Source: an uncultured bacterium
GTDB taxonomy: Bacteria > Bacillota > Clostridia > Lachnospirales > Lachnospiraceae
DNA: 64,000 nucleotides
Direction: 5' to 3'
Assembly: GCA_947643595.1 (NCBI GenBank)
Contig: CANRWP010000009.1
Span: 1 to 64,000, forward strand
The notes under the pieces were generated by a model. The model made no database searches and was not told the DNA's origin. It was given only the letters and a program-made list of their open reading frames with translations. A program made the position numbers and the translations under genes. Below are positions 25,691-34,213 of the stretch, piece after piece. How positions within the stretch are numbered: the stretch's first letter is position 1; every line of letters starts with the position of its first letter.

Positions 25691-26314
25691 ATGAGTACAG
25701 ACATGAAAAAGGAACGACTGATAATCAGCGGAAAAAGAGAAGAGGTTATCGCTTCACTGCGGGACCAGGCAGGGATGGATGAGGACGGTGCGGAAGAACT
25801 GCTGGATTTTCTGGAAAGTGATCCGTCCGTTTTGGGCGCTGATGAAAAGTTTGAGCGGAGTCTGCATATGGAAGAGACCGAAGAAGGAAGGGACAGAGGA
25901 GGTTTTACGCTGGGGCTGATGATGCCGAAATATAATTATTATATCAATATAACGGCCGCTACTGTATTCGTACTCTCTCAGATCATCGATAAAAGAACCT
26001 CTATTCCTGTCACGTCGTTTGGTCTGGCCGCCAGGGGAATGAACAGACTGGTTCAGAAAATAGAGGAAGATTCCGGGGTGAAATGCATTCTTCTGGAACT
26101 GTTGAGGCTGCCGGAGAAGACGGGAAGGGAGGATCTTCTCGACAGGTTTAAAGGGGAGTGCTGCAATAACCATCTGTCATGCCGCTTTCGGAATGAGGGA
26201 AAATGCCGATGTACCTGCGAGGATGCGGCGGAAATTCTGGAAAAATTGGCGGATAAGGGTATTTTGAAAAGGACAGGGGATGCTTACCGCTATACCGTGG
26301 TCGGCAGTTTATAA
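25691..26314 (+). CDS. Unrecognised Cys-rich protein
   Basis: 207 residues, preceded by AGGAGGAG. The first 70 residues are charged and helical. Residues 80-125 are more hydrophobic (YINITAATVFVLSQII) but do not make a clear membrane span. A Cys cluster at residues 157-176 (CC, C164, C172, C174, C176) could bind zinc or an iron-sulfur cluster. The end (AAEILEKLADKGILKRTGDAYRYTVVG) looks like a winged-helix tip. No family was recognised. It is co-transcribed with the RHH-like protein before it and the HExxH protein 9 bp after it. Confidence 0.65.
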   Translation: MSTDMKKERLIISGKREEVIASLRDQAGMDEDGAEELLDFLESDPSVLGADEKFERSLHMEETEEGRDRGGFTLGLMMPKYNYYINITAATVFVLSQIIDKRTSIPVTSFGLAARGMNRLVQKIEEDSGVKCILLELLRLPEKTGREDLLDRFKGECCNNHLSCRFRNEGKCRCTCEDAAEILEKLADKGILKRTGDAYRYTVVGSL

Positions 26315-26323
26315 GGAGCTGTT

Positions 26324-27592
26324 ATGAAATTAAACTATGTGAACGGATATTACAATCCTTCTTTTTTTAATATGACGCTTGATACGGATGAGAGAATAGA
26401 GACCGCTATAGAACGGCATTCTGAAACGTTTATACACGAGTTTATCCACTATCTTCAGGATCTGATATTGCCGTATAATATCAGATTGAATATGGGGTTG
26501 ATGCGCCAGTTTCTGAATGTGCGGCGATGCGCTGCGGGAGGGATAGAGCGGCCCTTTGATCGCTGGGATGAGGATGAGAGATTGCTTCGTCTGCAATTTG
26601 ACTATACGATCGGGAAGAATAAAAGGGAGGAAGACTATGTTCTCCATGTGAGGAAGATGGAGGATGCTGTTGCCGTCTATGAGGAGGCAGGCGGCTATGA
26701 TGAGATATTTACCGGACGGGAGAGAAATTTCAAAATTTTTACCTATAATATAAAGGTGAATGATATGCAGACATCCTACAATCTGGGCGCCAGGGATCTG
26801 CTGGAATATATCGCCTGCAAGATAGGGAAGAGGCATTATCCGTGCGCCAAAGAACTTCCGCAGCTACCCTATATGTCCGTAGATCTGCTCTTTGAACATT
26901 ATGGGCTGTCATCGGTGCCGGAGGACGTCAGAGTGTGTGTCGCGGAGGCATGTCTCTACAATGACAATCCGATGCGGCTGCTCCTGTTTCAGTTTTTAGA
27001 AAAAGAAGAGATGAAACAGATGTTATGCCGTTTGAGTTATGATGAGATATACCGCTTTCTGTTGTCGATGGAATTCAGAACCACAGACGGAGTGGCGGAG
27101 GCGGTCAGGCATAAGACATATCGAAAGCTGAAACAATTTGAGACGGATCTCAACGTGGGCTATTTTTATTTTGAGGGTATCAGAAATTGGATAACAGAAG
27201 TAAGCGATTTTGCAAAGAGCGAACTGACGGACAGATTTATATTTTCAGATATGTATCGGATGAGCGACGAAGAATTTTCAAGGACTGTCTCCGCTGTCAT
27301 AAGCAGAATAGGTTTTCCGCTCGTCATGAACAGGAAAAGGGAGTGTGTCACGATTCTGTCGGGAGGACAGGGCAGTGCGTCCGGCTTTGTCCAGTTTTAT
27401 GTGATGCAGGAATTTATGAGGTATATCACGGGAACGGGCGAGGAGAGATGTCCTGTCTATGAGTTTTGCAGGGCAAACTGGGGAAGCGACAGCGACGGCT
27501 GCGACAGCGGCGTAAAGCTGAAGCGGATAGATAATAAAGATTGTCCGTACGCTGAATTTTTGAAGGCCTACGGTCTGGAAAACCGGGTTTGA
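26324..27592 (+). CDS. Putative zinc metallopeptidase-like protein (HExxH)
   Basis: 422 residues with HEFIH at positions 38-42, set in a helix (SETFIHEFIHYLQD) typical of zincin peptidases. A possible third ligand is Glu161 in ARDLLEYIA. The C-terminal 60 residues hold four Cys (CPVYEFC, GCDSG, DCPYAEF). There is no signal peptide, so an intracellular protease or a non-catalytic zinc protein is likely. I do not recognise the family. It is the last gene of a three-gene operon with a DNA-binding-like and a Cys-rich partner, a makeup seen in regulatory, toxin-antitoxin-like or defence modules; the assignment is open. Confidence 0.65.
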   Translation: MKLNYVNGYYNPSFFNMTLDTDERIETAIERHSETFIHEFIHYLQDLILPYNIRLNMGLMRQFLNVRRCAAGGIERPFDRWDEDERLLRLQFDYTIGKNKREEDYVLHVRKMEDAVAVYEEAGGYDEIFTGRERNFKIFTYNIKVNDMQTSYNLGARDLLEYIACKIGKRHYPCAKELPQLPYMSVDLLFEHYGLSSVPEDVRVCVAEACLYNDNPMRLLLFQFLEKEEMKQMLCRLSYDEIYRFLLSMEFRTTDGVAEAVRHKTYRKLKQFETDLNVGYFYFEGIRNWITEVSDFAKSELTDRFIFSDMYRMSDEEFSRTVSAVISRIGFPLVMNRKRECVTILSGGQGSASGFVQFYVMQEFMRYITGTGEERCPVYEFCRANWGSDSDGCDSGVKLKRIDNKDCPYAEFLKAYGLENRV

Positions 27593-27607
27593 CAATTTAT
27601 GGGAGAC

Positions 27608-27636
27608 TTGTACACAGTCTCTATATGGCATATAAT
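27608..27636 (+). promoter_or_regulatory. Promoter of the alpha/beta-hydrolase gene
   Basis: TTGTAC (27608-27613) and TATAAT (27631-27636) are spaced 17 bp, just after the preceding operon ends. Confidence 0.7.
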
Positions 27637-27668
27637 AATATTAAATCTTTACAGGAGTGGAAAGCATC

Positions 27669-28607
27669 ATGGCAAAAAAAGAATATTTTACATTTTTATC
27701 GAGCGACAAAAAGACCGACATCCACGGGGTGAAATGGATCCCGGAATCGGGGGAGTATACGGCGGTTCTGCAGATCTGCCACGGCATGACGGAGTATGTG
27801 GAGCGGTATCGGGAGTTTGCGGATTATATGACGGCGCACGGCTATCTGGTGGTGGGGCACGACCATCTGGGGCACGGGGATTCCGTTGGGAGCACGGACG
27901 ACTGGGGCTATATCGCGGATGAGCGGGGCGAACAGTATATGATAGCGGACATCCACAAAGTCAGGAAGATAACGGAGAAGGAAAATCCGGGGCTGCCCTA
28001 CTTTATACTGGGGCACAGCATGGGCTCCTATCTGTTGAGAAAATATGTCACCAGGTATGGAGAGGGACTCTCGGGCGCAATCATCGTCGGAACCGGCAGT
28101 GTGCCGGATATCGTTTTGAAGACGGGGATGTGTGTGGCGAGATGCATCGCCCTGTTCAAGGGCTGGCGCCATCGGAGCCGGTTTATGGAGAAGCTGTTCT
28201 TTTCCGGTCCCTTCCGGAAGTTCAGCATGGGCAGCAGTGACCCGGAGAACAACTGGCTGACGAAGGATATTGCCAGGATAGAGAAGTATTACGGGGAGCC
28301 GAAGTGTTCTTTCCATTTTACGCTGAACGGCTTCTACAATGTGATGAAGGTGGTCTCCTTTGACAATCAGATGAAGTATACGGAGAGGATCCCGAAGGAT
28401 CTGCCGATCGTTCTGCTGTCCGGCGCCAATGATCCGGTGGGAGACCTCGGGAAGGGCGTCAAGAGAGTGGAGAGGCAGTTTCGCAGAGTGGGGATAAAGG
28501 ACCTGTACTGCAGGCTGTACGCGAACGACCGGCATGAGATACTGAATGAGACGGACAGGGATGTGGTGTATCTGGATATTTTGAGCTGGTGCGAGCGGAG
28601 AAGATAA
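27669..28607 (+). CDS. Alpha/beta-hydrolase, monoacylglycerol lipase / lysophospholipase type
   Basis: 312 residues of the Hydrolase_4 (serine aminopeptidase S33-like) family. The oxyanion/HG region reads QICHGMTEYVERY, and the nucleophile elbow GHSMG gives Ser117. The acid is in LLSGANDPVGD, and the His is in NDRHEILNE. It probably cleaves monoacylglycerols or lysophospholipids in the cytoplasm. The start is ATG 27669 because the GTG at 27657 overlaps the CAGGAG site. It is followed by a two-component system after 22 bp. Confidence 0.88.
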   Translation: MAKKEYFTFLSSDKKTDIHGVKWIPESGEYTAVLQICHGMTEYVERYREFADYMTAHGYLVVGHDHLGHGDSVGSTDDWGYIADERGEQYMIADIHKVRKITEKENPGLPYFILGHSMGSYLLRKYVTRYGEGLSGAIIVGTGSVPDIVLKTGMCVARCIALFKGWRHRSRFMEKLFFSGPFRKFSMGSSDPENNWLTKDIARIEKYYGEPKCSFHFTLNGFYNVMKVVSFDNQMKYTERIPKDLPIVLLSGANDPVGDLGKGVKRVERQFRRVGIKDLYCRLYANDRHEILNETDRDVVYLDILSWCERRR

Positions 28608-28629
28608 ATCGAGAAAGGGCTAAGTGAGC

Positions 28630-29304
28630 ATGAAGCAGATATTCCTGGTGGAGGACGATAAGGAGATCGCGAAAAATCTGTCGCTCCTGCTGAGAGCGGA
28701 GGGCTTTGCCGTGACGCACGCGGGGACAAAGGGCGAGGCGGCAGAGTTGATAGGCGGGCAGAAGTTTGACCTGGCGCTTGTGGATATCTCCCTGCCGGAC
28801 GGAAACGGCTACGCGGTCTGTACCGAGATCAGGGAGGCGCAGGATATTCCGGTCATCTTTCTCACGGCGTCGGGCGATGAGGCCAGCGTTGTGACAGGGC
28901 TCAACATGGGGGCGGACGACTATATCATAAAGCCTTTCCGCCCCAGGGAGCTGATCGCCAGAATCCGGGCGGCTCTCAGAAAGAGCGGGCGTGTTTCCTC
29001 CGCGTTTGAGGCAGGAGGGCTCTCGGTGGATACGGGGAGCGGTATTGTGAAGAAAAACGGCGGCGAGGTGTTTCTCTCCGCCCTGGAATACCGGCTTTTG
29101 CTGGTATTTATCAACAATCCGGAGAGCATCATCACAAGAGAGCGCCTGTTAAGCGAGCTGTGGGATGCGGCGGGGGAGTTTGTGGGCGACAATACGCTGA
29201 CGGTTTACATAAAACGCCTGCGGGAGAAGATCGAGGACGATCCGGGAGAGCCGAAGATTATCCTGACGGTCCGGGGGATGGGGTATCGGCTGGGGAGGCG
29301 GTGA
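28630..29304 (+). CDS. Response regulator, OmpR/PhoB family
   Basis: 224 residues. The receiver has the acidic pair VEDD, phospho-acceptor Asp52 (LALVDISLPDG), Thr in FLTASG and Lys in IIKPF. The winged-helix DNA-binding domain runs from about residue 125 (LSALEYRLLLVFINNPESIITRERLL) to YIKRLREKIEDDP and VRGMGYRL. GTG 28624 is an alternative start. It is paired with the kinase that starts 8 bp downstream. In many Firmicutes this kinase/regulator type controls an adjacent ATPase/FtsX-permease export system; here that system lies 5 kb away (34214-37464). Confidence 0.92.
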   Translation: MKQIFLVEDDKEIAKNLSLLLRAEGFAVTHAGTKGEAAELIGGQKFDLALVDISLPDGNGYAVCTEIREAQDIPVIFLTASGDEASVVTGLNMGADDYIIKPFRPRELIARIRAALRKSGRVSSAFEAGGLSVDTGSGIVKKNGGEVFLSALEYRLLLVFINNPESIITRERLLSELWDAAGEFVGDNTLTVYIKRLREKIEDDPGEPKIILTVRGMGYRLGRR

Positions 29305-29311
29305 GGATGAT

Positions 29312-30331
29312 ATGCTTCGGAACAGGGAAATAAGACGGTTCAGTCTTGGATTTTGTGCCGTCGCCCTTATCGGTGCGGCGGCGGGGTTTTGGATCGATCC
29401 GGCGGCGGGAAGCCTTGCCCTTTCTCTGTCCGCCGCTTTTGGCGTGCTGTTTTTTCTGTTTACCAAATACAGATACCGAAAGATCGCGGAGCTTTCGGAG
29501 CAGATCGATCTTGTGCTGCACTATGGGGAGCACATGGACATCGGTCAGGAGGAGGAGGGGGAGCTCTCGATTCTGCGAAGCGAGATCACGAAGATGACGC
29601 TGCGCATCAGAGAGCAGAACGACGCGCTTAAGAGGGAGAAAAAGCATCTGGCGGATTCTCTGGCGGATATCGCCCATCAGCTCCGGACGCCGCTAACCTC
29701 CTTAAACCTGATTTTGTCCCTGCTGGAAAATGAGCCGGGGAAGGAGGAGCGGAGGCAGCTCTTGCGGGAGGGGGAGGAACTCTTTTCGCAGGTGGACTGG
29801 CTGCTGACATCTCTCTTAAAGCTGTCCAGGCTGGATGCGGAGATCGTAGATTTTAAGAGCGAAGTTTCGCAGGTGCGAAAGCTGGTGGATGCCGCCCTCA
29901 GTCCGCTTCTGATCCCGATGGAACTGCACGATATCACGCTCGATAAGAGCCTGCCGGAGGATGCATGGATCGCGGGCGATGCCGGGTGGCTCTCGGAGGC
30001 GCTGCGGAATATCCTGAAAAACTGTATGGAGAGCGCGGGGGACGGCGGGAGGATAGAGGTTTCCTGCGCGGATACCTTGCTGTATACGGAGATAGCGATC
30101 CGTGACAACGGCGCCGGTTTTGGGCCGGAGGAGCTGCACCATGCCTTTGACAGGTTTTACCGCGGAAAGAAGGAGCGCGCGGCGGGCTACGGGATCGGGC
30201 TTGCACTGTCAAAAAACATTATTGTGCGACAGGGCGGGACGATCACGGCTAGGAATCATCCGGAGGGCGGGGCGCTGTTCATGATAAGATTTGGGAAGGA
30301 AACGGGGGACAGGGAGGTGCTGCACACATGA
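29312..30331 (+). CDS. Sensor histidine kinase (short sensor, two membrane helices)
   Basis: 339 residues. Two closely spaced membrane helices (residues 9-28 and 32-50) leave almost no external sensor, as in intramembrane-sensing kinases. Phospho-acceptor His122 is in DIAHQLRTPLTSL. The ATPase domain shows NILKNCMESA, IRDNGAGF and YGIGLALSKNI. It is complete and ends ALFMIRFGKETG. Its stop overlaps the start of a second response regulator by 4 nt. The lack of an input domain fits kinases that read flux through an FtsX-type transporter. Confidence 0.9.
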   Translation: MLRNREIRRFSLGFCAVALIGAAAGFWIDPAAGSLALSLSAAFGVLFFLFTKYRYRKIAELSEQIDLVLHYGEHMDIGQEEEGELSILRSEITKMTLRIREQNDALKREKKHLADSLADIAHQLRTPLTSLNLILSLLENEPGKEERRQLLREGEELFSQVDWLLTSLLKLSRLDAEIVDFKSEVSQVRKLVDAALSPLLIPMELHDITLDKSLPEDAWIAGDAGWLSEALRNILKNCMESAGDGGRIEVSCADTLLYTEIAIRDNGAGFGPEELHHAFDRFYRGKKERAAGYGIGLALSKNIIVRQGGTITARNHPEGGALFMIRFGKETGDREVLHT

Positions 30332-31002
30332 AAGATACCATACTGATCGCGGACGATGAGCCGGATATCGTCAATATGCTGGAGAGCTATTTCCTGGGCA
30401 AGGGATATGAAGTCTTAACGGCGGTGAATGGGGCTGAGGCGATCGCGCAGGCAGAGCGGAGGCCGGATATCATACTGCTTGATATCAATATGCCGGAAGT
30501 GGATGGACTGGCAGTCTGTGAGCGCATACGCGATTATGTGTCCTGCCCGGTCCTGTTTTTGACTGCCCGCGTCGAGGAGGCGGATAAAGTCAGAGGTTTT
30601 TCGGCGGGCGGCGATGACTATATCGTGAAACCTTTTTCACTTGTCGAGCTGGACGCAAGGGTGAAGGCTCATCTGCGCCGTGAAATACGGCACCGTTTTG
30701 ACTCCCGGATCAAATTTTCGGATGAATTGACGATCGATTACGGGGAGCGCTGTCTCTTTTTTGAGGACAGACAGCTTCCCCTTGCGAAGAAAGAATTTGA
30801 TATTGTGGAGCTGCTCTCTTCCAATGCGGGACAGGTCTTTGATAAAGAGCGTATTTACGAAAAGGTCTGGGGGTATGAGAGCGAAGGCGACAGCGGTGTG
30901 GTGGTTGAACACATTCGCAGGATACGGAACGGGATCGCCGCGTTTACGGATAAGGTGTATATCGAGACCGTCTGGGGGTGTGGATACAAATGGGTAAAGT
31001 GA
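30328..31002 (+). CDS. Response regulator, OmpR/VanR family
   Basis: 224 residues with IADDEPD, phospho-acceptor Asp52 (ILLDINMPEVDG), FLTARVEE and VKPFS. The C-terminal winged helix ends VYIETVWGCGYKWVK. It starts inside the stop of the previous kinase gene (ATGA), so all four two-component genes are translationally linked. Its cognate kinase is the next gene. Confidence 0.92.
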   Translation: MKDTILIADDEPDIVNMLESYFLGKGYEVLTAVNGAEAIAQAERRPDIILLDINMPEVDGLAVCERIRDYVSCPVLFLTARVEEADKVRGFSAGGDDYIVKPFSLVELDARVKAHLRREIRHRFDSRIKFSDELTIDYGERCLFFEDRQLPLAKKEFDIVELLSSNAGQVFDKERIYEKVWGYESEGDSGVVVEHIRRIRNGIAAFTDKVYIETVWGCGYKWVK

Positions 31003-32093
31003 AATGCCTCCGGCGTGATCTGTCCCTGAAAAAGAGTATAGTTCTCCATATTGCCGTGTTTGCCTCTCTTGCCGTTCTGCTCAGCATAGCGACGTCCGCG
31101 CTGTGCGATCATGCCGCGGAGAAGATCAGAAAATCCTATCCGCAGACGGGGGAGAGATATTATCTGACAAATGAAGACGGTGAGAGGCTGGGTGAGGGCA
31201 CGTATATATCCGGACAGGATACGCCGTTTAGCAAAAGGGACGAGCGGCTGACCGCGGTGCTGGAGTTCATTCCGCTTGTGGCTGTGCCGGTCTATTCCGC
31301 GCTGTGCATTGTCGCGGCGGCACTCATTTTTTATCATGGCAAGTTAAAAGAGCCGCTTGCAAAGCTGAAGGCCGCCTCGGAAAAAATAGCGGAGAATGAT
31401 CTGGATTTTCGGATAGAGTATCTGTCCGATGATGAACTCGGACAACTCTGCCGCTCCTTTGAGATGATGCGCCGCACGCTTGCAGATAATTTTTCCGATA
31501 TGTGGCGGCAGGTGGAGGAACGAAAAAGGCTTCACGCAGCTTTTGCGCATGACCTGCGCACGCCTTTGACCGTACTGAAGGGATACGATGAAATATTGCA
31601 GGAGAGCGGGGAGACGGCGACGCAGGAGACGGCGCTCATCATGGCGAAACATATATCGAGATTGGAGCGCTATGTGGACAGCATGGGCAATCTGTCCCGT
31701 CTGGAGGACGTACAGCCGCAGAGCGATGGTTCCGGCGTGGAGGAACATGTGACAGCGCTGGCGCATGATGCGGAGATTTTGGGCGGGCGGCATCATAAAA
31801 ACATAAAAGTGCGGAATGACGTTTCGGATGCAGCGGTCTGTGCCGACTGGTCTTTTGTGGAGCAGGTCAGCAATAATCTGATATCCAATGCGCTCCGTTA
31901 CGCGGTTTCCGACATCGAGGCCGTCTATGCGGGGGACGCGGACGGATTATCTGTGTCGGTAACGGATGACGGCAGAGGTTTTTCAAAGGAGATGCTGCAC
32001 AAAGCGTTGACTCCCTATTTTACGGAGGAGAAGGACCGGGCGGAGCATTTCGGGCTTGGGCTGTATATTTGTAAGATACTAAAAAGTAGATAA
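30990..32093 (+). CDS. Sensor histidine kinase with shortened C-terminus
   Basis: 367 residues from ATG 30990 (the start overlaps the regulator gene). Two membrane helices (about 15-38 and 92-115) flank an external loop of about 55 residues. A HAMP linker follows, then phospho-acceptor His187 in AAFAHDLRTPLTVL. The ATPase domain is present (NNLISNALRYA, VTDDGRGFS) up to the G2 box HFGLGLYICKIL, where it stops at KSR. Family members go on for another 15-25 residues with the last beta-strand (typically a HGG...GA.V segment). The stop falls in a palindromic AT-rich stretch flanked by ATACT repeats, so the end may have been altered by a small insertion. The gene may be impaired. Confidence 0.85.
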   Translation: MGKVKCLRRDLSLKKSIVLHIAVFASLAVLLSIATSALCDHAAEKIRKSYPQTGERYYLTNEDGERLGEGTYISGQDTPFSKRDERLTAVLEFIPLVAVPVYSALCIVAAALIFYHGKLKEPLAKLKAASEKIAENDLDFRIEYLSDDELGQLCRSFEMMRRTLADNFSDMWRQVEERKRLHAAFAHDLRTPLTVLKGYDEILQESGETATQETALIMAKHISRLERYVDSMGNLSRLEDVQPQSDGSGVEEHVTALAHDAEILGGRHHKNIKVRNDVSDAAVCADWSFVEQVSNNLISNALRYAVSDIEAVYAGDADGLSVSVTDDGRGFSKEMLHKALTPYFTEEKDRAEHFGLGLYICKILKSR

Positions 32094-32107
32094 TTATCTT
32101 TTATACT
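32076..32107. repeat. AT-rich palindrome flanked by ATACT repeats at the kinase 3' end
   Basis: ATACT occurs at 32076-32080 and 32103-32107. Between them lies the perfect 12-bp palindrome AGATAATTATCT (32088-32099). The stop of the histidine kinase gene is inside it. Confidence 0.55.
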
Positions 32108-32185
32108 TCCTGTGTGAGAACAAATTTATGTTGTGATCGGCGCGGGGAGTATTTTTATGCTCCCAGGTGCGGAGAGGAGGTTTTT

Positions 32186-33061
32186 ATGGAACTGAAAACA
32201 GTGGATCTGACAAAACGGTATGGTTCTAAGACTGCGGTAAGTCATTTACAGATGGCTTTGACAAACGGCGTATACGGCCTGCTCGGAGAAAACGGGGCGG
32301 GTAAAACGACGCTCATGCGTCTGATCTGCGGGATTCAGACGCCGACTTCGGGGAAGATCACCTTAAACGGGAAAAGAATTGACAGGCTTGGAGAAAGATA
32401 CAGGGATCTGCTCGGGTATCTCCCCCAGCATTTCGGATATTATCCGGATTTTACCGCAAGGGATTTTTTGTTGTATGTGGCGGCGCTGAAAGGGTTGGAT
32501 GGAAGAGAGGCAAAACGGAAAGCGGATGAGCTGCTTGCGGAGGTCGGTCTGAAAAAAGAATGCAGACAAAAGATCAGGACATTCTCCGGCGGCATGAAAC
32601 AGCGGCTGGGAATCGCACAGGCTATGTTGAACGATCCGCGCATTCTGATACTGGATGAACCGACCACCGGGCTTGACCCGAAGGAACGTATCCGTTTCCG
32701 CAACCTGATCAGCGCCTTTTCAAAGGACAGGATCGTGATCCTGTCCACGCATATTGTCTCGGATGTGGAGTGGATCGCCGGGGAGATCATTATGATGCGG
32801 TCCGGGAAGATCCTGCATTTCGGGAAGACACAGGAGATCACCGCTGAGATAGACGGATGTGTGTGGGAGTGCATGGTGCCGGCGGAGAGCGCGGAAGAGT
32901 ACGGAAAAAGGTTTCGCGTCAGCAATCTGAGAAACGCGGAAGACGGCTCTGTGGTGCTGCGTGTCATCTCGCGGGAGTGCCCTGGGTTGGATGCGGTGGG
33001 AGTCCTGCCGAACCTGGAGGATCTGTATCTGTTTTACTTCGGAGAGGAGGGAAAGAGATGA
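32186..33061 (+). CDS. ABC transporter ATP-binding protein
   Basis: 291 residues. Walker A is GENGAGKTT, the Q-loop is in GYLPQHFGYYPDF, the ABC signature is FSGGMKQRLG and Walker B is ILILDEPTTGLD; the switch His is in LSTHIVSDVE. It is of the CcmA/drug-exporter type, with a C-terminal extension of about 80 residues. It overlaps the permease gene by 4 nt. Its position after the second two-component system suggests regulation by it. The substrate is unknown; peptide antibiotics or lantibiotics are common for this type. Confidence 0.92.
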   Translation: MELKTVDLTKRYGSKTAVSHLQMALTNGVYGLLGENGAGKTTLMRLICGIQTPTSGKITLNGKRIDRLGERYRDLLGYLPQHFGYYPDFTARDFLLYVAALKGLDGREAKRKADELLAEVGLKKECRQKIRTFSGGMKQRLGIAQAMLNDPRILILDEPTTGLDPKERIRFRNLISAFSKDRIVILSTHIVSDVEWIAGEIIMMRSGKILHFGKTQEITAEIDGCVWECMVPAESAEEYGKRFRVSNLRNAEDGSVVLRVISRECPGLDAVGVLPNLEDLYLFYFGEEGKR

Positions 33062-34131
33062 AAAGGCTTATTTTGTTTGAACTGCGAAAAATATGGAATA
33101 AGAAACTTTCCGTGATCTCGGTGACCGCCGTACTGTTTTTGTCGGCGCTGCTCACCTTTTCCACCTATCAGAACATGTATGCTTTTGACGGCAGGGGAAA
33201 TGAGGGGAGCGGCGAGGAGGCGGTACAGATCGACAGGTCCATTGCCGATAAATACAGGGGAGTCCTGACGGATGACAAGGTGATGCAGATGATGGCGGAC
33301 TTTAAGATCACTGCTGATCTGCATGGGATGAATGCAAAATATCTCTACCATAATGCCATGCAGTCCGCCGTATTTGCCCGATTTTCCGACATGGAGGGGA
33401 ATTGGAACGGATCGAGCGTCTCGGATGTTTTCGGGGAGGAGGAGATCAGGGTAGGCTATATAAACGGCTGGCTGCACACAAGCCGGAATTTCGCGAAGAT
33501 CATACTTGTTCTTTCGCTGGTCATCATTTCGATGATCGCTCCTGTTTTTTCCGGCGAGTATGGCGGAGTGGATCAGATTATTCTGACGAGCAGATATGGC
33601 AGAACAAAGTGCTGTGCGGCGAAAGTGGCGGCAGGTTTTATCTCCTCTCTGGCGCTCACTGTTTTCGTGACGGTTTTCCAGTTGTCGTTTGCGGTCTTTC
33701 TGTATGGTACTGAGGGGCTGGACTGCAGTATTCTCTTTGCGCCGCTTACGTTCACGGAAGGGTTTGTTCCGTTCAATATAACCTGCGGGACGCTCCTGGC
33801 ATATCAGACGCTGTTGGCTTTGACCAGTGCGGTCAGTGTAACGGGTGTCACGCTGCTATTGTCCGCGCTGTGCAGAAATCAGATGATTTCGCTGATCAGT
33901 TCCGCCGCGCTCCAATTTCTGCCGTTGTTGCTGCCTGTCTCTGAGACAAGTGCGCTGTTTCGATTATTCGTTCTGGCTCCGATTTATCAGTCGCAATGTT
34001 TTTCGATCCTGTCGGTACAGCAGATAAGCGGCAATATCCTTTACGCAGTGTGGGCTGTTCCGGTTGCGGTTGCCCTGATGGTATCCGGAATGATATTTCC
34101 ACCGAAAATTTTTGCCGGGCATCAGATATGA
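33058..34131 (+). CDS. ABC transporter permease (ABC-2-like)
   Basis: 357 residues. It begins MKRLILFELRKIWNKKLS, followed by a first membrane helix, an external region of about 130 residues, and then five or six helices clustered between 145 and 350. This fits ABC-2 type exporter permeases working with the ATPase just upstream, to which it is coupled by an ATGA overlap. The substrate is unknown. Confidence 0.85.
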   Translation: MKRLILFELRKIWNKKLSVISVTAVLFLSALLTFSTYQNMYAFDGRGNEGSGEEAVQIDRSIADKYRGVLTDDKVMQMMADFKITADLHGMNAKYLYHNAMQSAVFARFSDMEGNWNGSSVSDVFGEEEIRVGYINGWLHTSRNFAKIILVLSLVIISMIAPVFSGEYGGVDQIILTSRYGRTKCCAAKVAAGFISSLALTVFVTVFQLSFAVFLYGTEGLDCSILFAPLTFTEGFVPFNITCGTLLAYQTLLALTSAVSVTGVTLLLSALCRNQMISLISSAALQFLPLLLPVSETSALFRLFVLAPIYQSQCFSILSVQQISGNILYAVWAVPVAVALMVSGMIFPPKIFAGHQI

Positions 34132-34138
34132 CAGAATC

Positions 34139-34181
34139 GTCACTTAAAAGTCACGGAGATGTAAGCTGTGTATGGTATATT
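34139..34181 (+). promoter_or_regulatory. Candidate response-regulator site and promoter before the FtsX-type ABC genes
   Basis: GTCAC occurs at 34139-34143 and 34150-34154, an 11-bp direct repeat of the kind that OmpR-family dimers bind. A TATATT -10 box follows at 34176-34181 with no good -35, so the repeat sits where an activator would replace it. Confidence 0.5.
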
Positions 34182-34213
34182 GTAAGAAATGCGAAAGAAC
34201 AGGAGACAAAAAA

